64,000 nt of DNA. Source: Rhizomicrobium sp. GTDB lineage: Bacteria; Pseudomonadota; Alphaproteobacteria; Micropepsales; Micropepsaceae. The DNA lies in assembly GCA_037200385.1 (NCBI GenBank), contig JBBCGL010000001.1, positions 2,681,418-2,745,417 on the forward strand, in the 5' to 3' direction. The position numbers and the translations under genes are program-made. How positions within the stretch are numbered: the first letter of the stretch is position 1; each line of letters begins with the position of its first letter. Shown here piece after piece: positions 62,048 through 64,000 of this stretch. The notes beneath the pieces were generated by a model, which searched no databases, was not told the origin of the DNA, and worked only from the letters and a program-made list of their open reading frames with translations.

Positions 62048-62178
62048 TGTCATCCCCGGCCGAACACCGCGAAGCGGTGTGAGGGGAAGGGGACCCAGGT
62101 CGGAAACACCTTCACGGTGGCGCTACCTGGGTCCCCTTCCCCTCGCGATGCTATCGCATCGCTCGGCCGGGGATGACA
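62048..62178. repeat. Palindromic dispersed element, copy 2 (inverted)
   Basis: TGTCATCCCCGGC (62048-62060) and GCCGGGGATGACA (62166-62178) are a perfect 13-bp inverted repeat. AAGGGGACCCAGGT and its complement ACCTGGGTCCCCTT lie symmetrically inside. Its right arm, reversed, matches the left arm of the 49656 element closely (GAGCGATGC...GCATCGCGA). Confidence 0.85.
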
Positions 62179-62180
62179 AC

Positions 62181-62369
62181 TTAGTTTTGATCGTCCCCGT
62201 CCAGCTTGTGCGCATCCACGGTGCGCGCGTCCTTTTCCGTCCGCGCCTTGGCCAGCGCCCGCACCGGCTTAGCGATCCCGTGCTTGGCGCGGTTGGCGTC
62301 GGCCTCCGCCGCCCGGGCGTCGCGCCCCTTGGCCTTGCGGGCGCGGCGGAGGTTGACGATCTGCGCCAT
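62181..62369 (-). CDS. DUF4169 family small protein
   Basis: A 62-residue basic protein, MAQIVNLRRARKAKGRDARA at the start and NRAKHGIAKPVRAL after, the DUF4169 pattern. These proteins are widespread in alphaproteobacteria and uncharacterised; a nucleic-acid-binding role is possible from the charge. ATG 62369 is 1 bp from the GST stop, so it is cotranscribed with that gene. An RHH protein, its usual genomic companion, is 1.3 kb upstream. Confidence 0.82.
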   Translation of the reverse strand: MAQIVNLRRARKAKGRDARAAEADANRAKHGIAKPVRALAKARTEKDARTVDAHKLDGDDQN

Positions 62370-62370
62370 C

Positions 62371-62970
62371 CTAGCCGTTGTCCTTGGCCTGGGCGCGCGC
62401 ATAGGCCGGACGGGCCGTGATCCGCGCGACATAGTCGTCATAGTGCTTGCGAGCCGGGAACAACGTTCCCTTGAAGAACGCGATGGTCGAGCCGTAGAGG
62501 ACGTCGACGGCGGAGAACTCGTCGCCCAGCAGATAGGGCGTGCTCTCGAGCTGCCGGGAGATTACGGCCTCGATATCCTCGAGCTTGCCGAAGCTGGTCG
62601 GCTTTTCCTTGTCCCAGCCGGAGAAGCGCGCGGTCGCCGCGGGCTCGAGCGCACCGGTGTAGAAGAACAGCCAGCGGACATATTCGGCACGGTTGTTCGA
62701 ACCGGGGAGTGGGCCGAGCGCACGCTTCTGGTGGCTGTCGGTCAGATAAAGGCAGATGCCGGCGGATTCGGTGACGATCTCGTCGAACACCTTGATCGCC
62801 GGGACCTTCTTGAGCGGATTGATCGCGGCATAGGAATCCGGCGCGGGCTCGCCCGTGCCGTCGCCGCGCAAGATCGGGACGAGCTCGATCCTGTAATCGC
62901 AGCCCAGCTCCTCCAGCAGCCAGATGATGCGCGAGGAGCGCGAGCGCGGCGCGTGATACAGCGTGATCAT
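62371..62970 (-). CDS. Glutathione S-transferase family protein
   Basis: A 199-residue GST. The N-terminal thioredoxin-like domain starts MITLYHAPRSRSSRIIWLLE, with the glutathione-site Ser in RSRSSR; NPLKKVPAIKVFD and VTESAGICLYLTD hold the cis-Pro and the ES motif. The helical domain contains EFSAVDVLYGS. A second related GST lies 66 bp upstream. Role probably detoxification; substrate unknown. Confidence 0.88.
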   Translation of the reverse strand: MITLYHAPRSRSSRIIWLLEELGCDYRIELVPILRGDGTGEPAPDSYAAINPLKKVPAIKVFDEIVTESAGICLYLTDSHQKRALGPLPGSNNRAEYVRWLFFYTGALEPAATARFSGWDKEKPTSFGKLEDIEAVISRQLESTPYLLGDEFSAVDVLYGSTIAFFKGTLFPARKHYDDYVARITARPAYARAQAKDNG

Positions 62971-63036
62971 GTCGACAAACCCTTCCGGTGGCCCGGATTT
63001 GCGTATTGCGCTTTTACGACATGGGCGTGACAGCCG

Positions 63037-63597
63037 CTAGGCCGACTTCGCCGCGGCCCGGGCGTAGGCCGGCCGGCCGACCACCCGCTGGACATAGGCC
63101 TCCAGCAGCGGGGTTTTCGGCAGCAGCGGTCCGCCCAGGAACATCTGGAAGGTCGTGCCGATCAGCACGTCGGCGGCCGAGAATTTTTCGCCCAGGATGT
63201 AGGGGCCCTGCTCCAGCGTCCGCGTCGCGAAGGCCATGACCTCCTCGACCGGCGCCCAGCCGGCCGAGACCCGGGGCGCCTCGGCCTTCATGAACGCCAT
63301 CATCCAGGACGGCTCCATGACGCCGCAATAATAGGCGAGCCAGGTGAGATAGGCCCCCCGCTTGGCGTCGCCGACCAGCGGGCCGATGCCGTTTTTCGGA
63401 AATTTGTCAGTCAGGTAAAGCGCGATGGCCGAGGACTCGAACACGACGGTCTCGCCGTCGCGGATCGCCGGGACCTTGCCGTGCGGGTGCGGGTTTCCAG
63501 CGCCGTTCGGCTTGAGCTCATAGGGTGCCTCCAACTCCTCAAGCAGGAAGATGAAGCGTTCCGAGCGGGTCTTGGGCTGATGGTAAAGCGTGATCAC
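63037..63597 (-). CDS. Glutathione S-transferase family protein
   Basis: A 186-residue GST paralogue of the next gene. It starts VITLYHQPKTRSERFIFLLE, with HGKVPAIRDGETV and FESSAIALYLTDKF; the helical domain has EKFSAADVLIGTTF. The start is GTG at 63597, chosen because AAGGACG lies just upstream and the thioredoxin fold begins there; the longer open frame adds an Arg-rich stretch. The two GSTs share the layout YHxPxxRSxRxIxLLEEL, so the pair reflects duplication. Confidence 0.86.
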   Translation of the reverse strand: MITLYHQPKTRSERFIFLLEELEAPYELKPNGAGNPHPHGKVPAIRDGETVVFESSAIALYLTDKFPKNGIGPLVGDAKRGAYLTWLAYYCGVMEPSWMMAFMKAEAPRVSAGWAPVEEVMAFATRTLEQGPYILGEKFSAADVLIGTTFQMFLGGPLLPKTPLLEAYVQRVVGRPAYARAAAKSA

Positions 63598-63667
63598 GGG
63601 ATGCGTCCTTGCCGGGTCCGGAAAGACCCTACTGCCAGCCTGTTGCCAGCATCGTGTCAGCAGGACT

Positions 63668-63874
63668 CTAGTCGCCGGCCTTGGCCGCCGCCAGCGCGTG
63701 CAGGCGCAACGCGCTCGCCAGCGGCCGTTCGCCGCGCGCCGCATCGATGCGGGCGACCAGGGCGGCGAGGCTCGTGCCGGCAGCCTCGCGCTCCAGCACG
63801 GCCCAGAACTCCGGCTCCAGCGCGACCGAGGTGCGGTGGCCGGAGAGCGAGAAGGAGCGCTTGCGCAGGCTCAT
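63668..63874 (-). CDS. RHH_4 ribbon-helix-helix protein
   Basis: A 68-residue ribbon-helix-helix domain (PF13467): RKRSFSLSGHRTSVALEPEF forms the DNA-binding strand and first helix, FWAVLEREA and LAALVARIDAAR the rest. Presumed DNA-binding, target unknown. The ATG at 63874 overlaps the stop of a preceding gene (ATGA). Confidence 0.85.
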   Translation of the reverse strand: MSLRKRSFSLSGHRTSVALEPEFWAVLEREAAGTSLAALVARIDAARGERPLASALRLHALAAAKAGD

Positions 63875-64000
63875 CGCGGCAGCCGGAAGGTCAGCTCGGC
63901 GAGGCTGCGGGCGATGCTCCGCGCCTGGCGCTGCGGCCGCATGGTCAGGCGCGGCGGCTTCAGGTCTCGTACCGCGCCGGCGACCGCGACGACGTTGCGG
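63871..64000 (-). CDS. C-terminal fragment of an unidentified gene
   Basis: The last 42 residues of a protein entering from beyond the window: a basic segment with PPRLTMRPQRQARSIARSLA and ending ELTFRLPR. The stop overlaps the RHH gene start, so the two are coupled. Too short to identify. Confidence 0.5.
   Translation of the reverse strand, partial: RNVVAVAGAVRDLKPPRLTMRPQRQARSIARSLAELTFRLPR

Overview
The window is chromosomal DNA from a high-G+C alphaproteobacterium. The clearest evidence is a circularly permuted two-piece tmRNA gene (about 60546-60845) in the alphaproteobacterial arrangement. HpnN (hopanoid export), DUF4169 and RHH_4 small proteins, and the many 4-nt ATGA/GTGA gene overlaps agree with this. 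The family cannot be fixed from this sequence alone. No integrase, transposase, CRISPR array or replication origin was seen; nearly everything is housekeeping or catabolic.

Layout. 1-996: two minus-strand genes resembling L-fucose catabolism (lactonase-type amidohydrolase, FucU). 1211-8296: a plus-strand lipid/lactate run: mlaA, hpnN, a PlsC-type acyltransferase, then lutABC with every junction overlapping. 8324-17201: mostly minus-strand catabolism (acyl-CoA synthetase, N-acyl-D-amino-acid deacylase family, alpha/beta hydrolase, LLM flavin oxidoreductase, GH29 alpha-L-fucosidase), with one plus-strand HWE histidine kinase. 17469-19134: copper set copC, PCu(A)C, copD. 19204-23493: complete lower tyrosine pathway (hppD, hmgA, FAH family, maiA) ending in its probable MarR regulator, with a palindromic operator candidate before hppD. 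23663-26906: an oxidoreductase, a secreted MetX-fold hydrolase, small proteins and tRNA-Lys(CTT). 27002-32727: the elongasome operon mreB-mreC-mreD-mrdA-rodA (minus). 32825-34562: leuA with a Leu-rich leader. 34788-40421: two ABC importers, one osmoprotectant-like with a permease-binding protein fusion, the other with a fused double permease and an ATPase carrying an AAA-associated C-terminal domain.

40430-43006: a PhyH-type dioxygenase and purT, then two tiny genes. 43017-47559: branched-chain amino-acid operon read on minus as leader peptide, ilvB, DUF6881 gene, ilvN, putative lipoprotein, ilvC, with a terminator-type attenuator. 47610-55314: miaA, serB, a DegP-like protease, hflKC, Mrp and a 2OG-oxygenase-like protein. 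55474-63874: tandem secreted paralogues, an SMP-30 lactonase, folA with a GNAT, an RcnB-like protein, thyA, a phage-type lysozyme, tmRNA, a CaiB/BaiF CoA-transferase, DUF4169, two GSTs and an RHH protein.

The most informative non-coding signals are the two amino-acid leader peptides (ilv and leu), the split tmRNA, the hppD operator, and several dispersed palindromic intergenic elements. Two of these (49656-49805 and 62048-62178) are mirror-image copies of one family. No wholly novel multi-gene system is obvious. The best candidates for undescribed biology are the binding-protein-less double-permease ABC importer, the acyltransferase-lutABC coupling, and the two extra genes inside the ilv operon.
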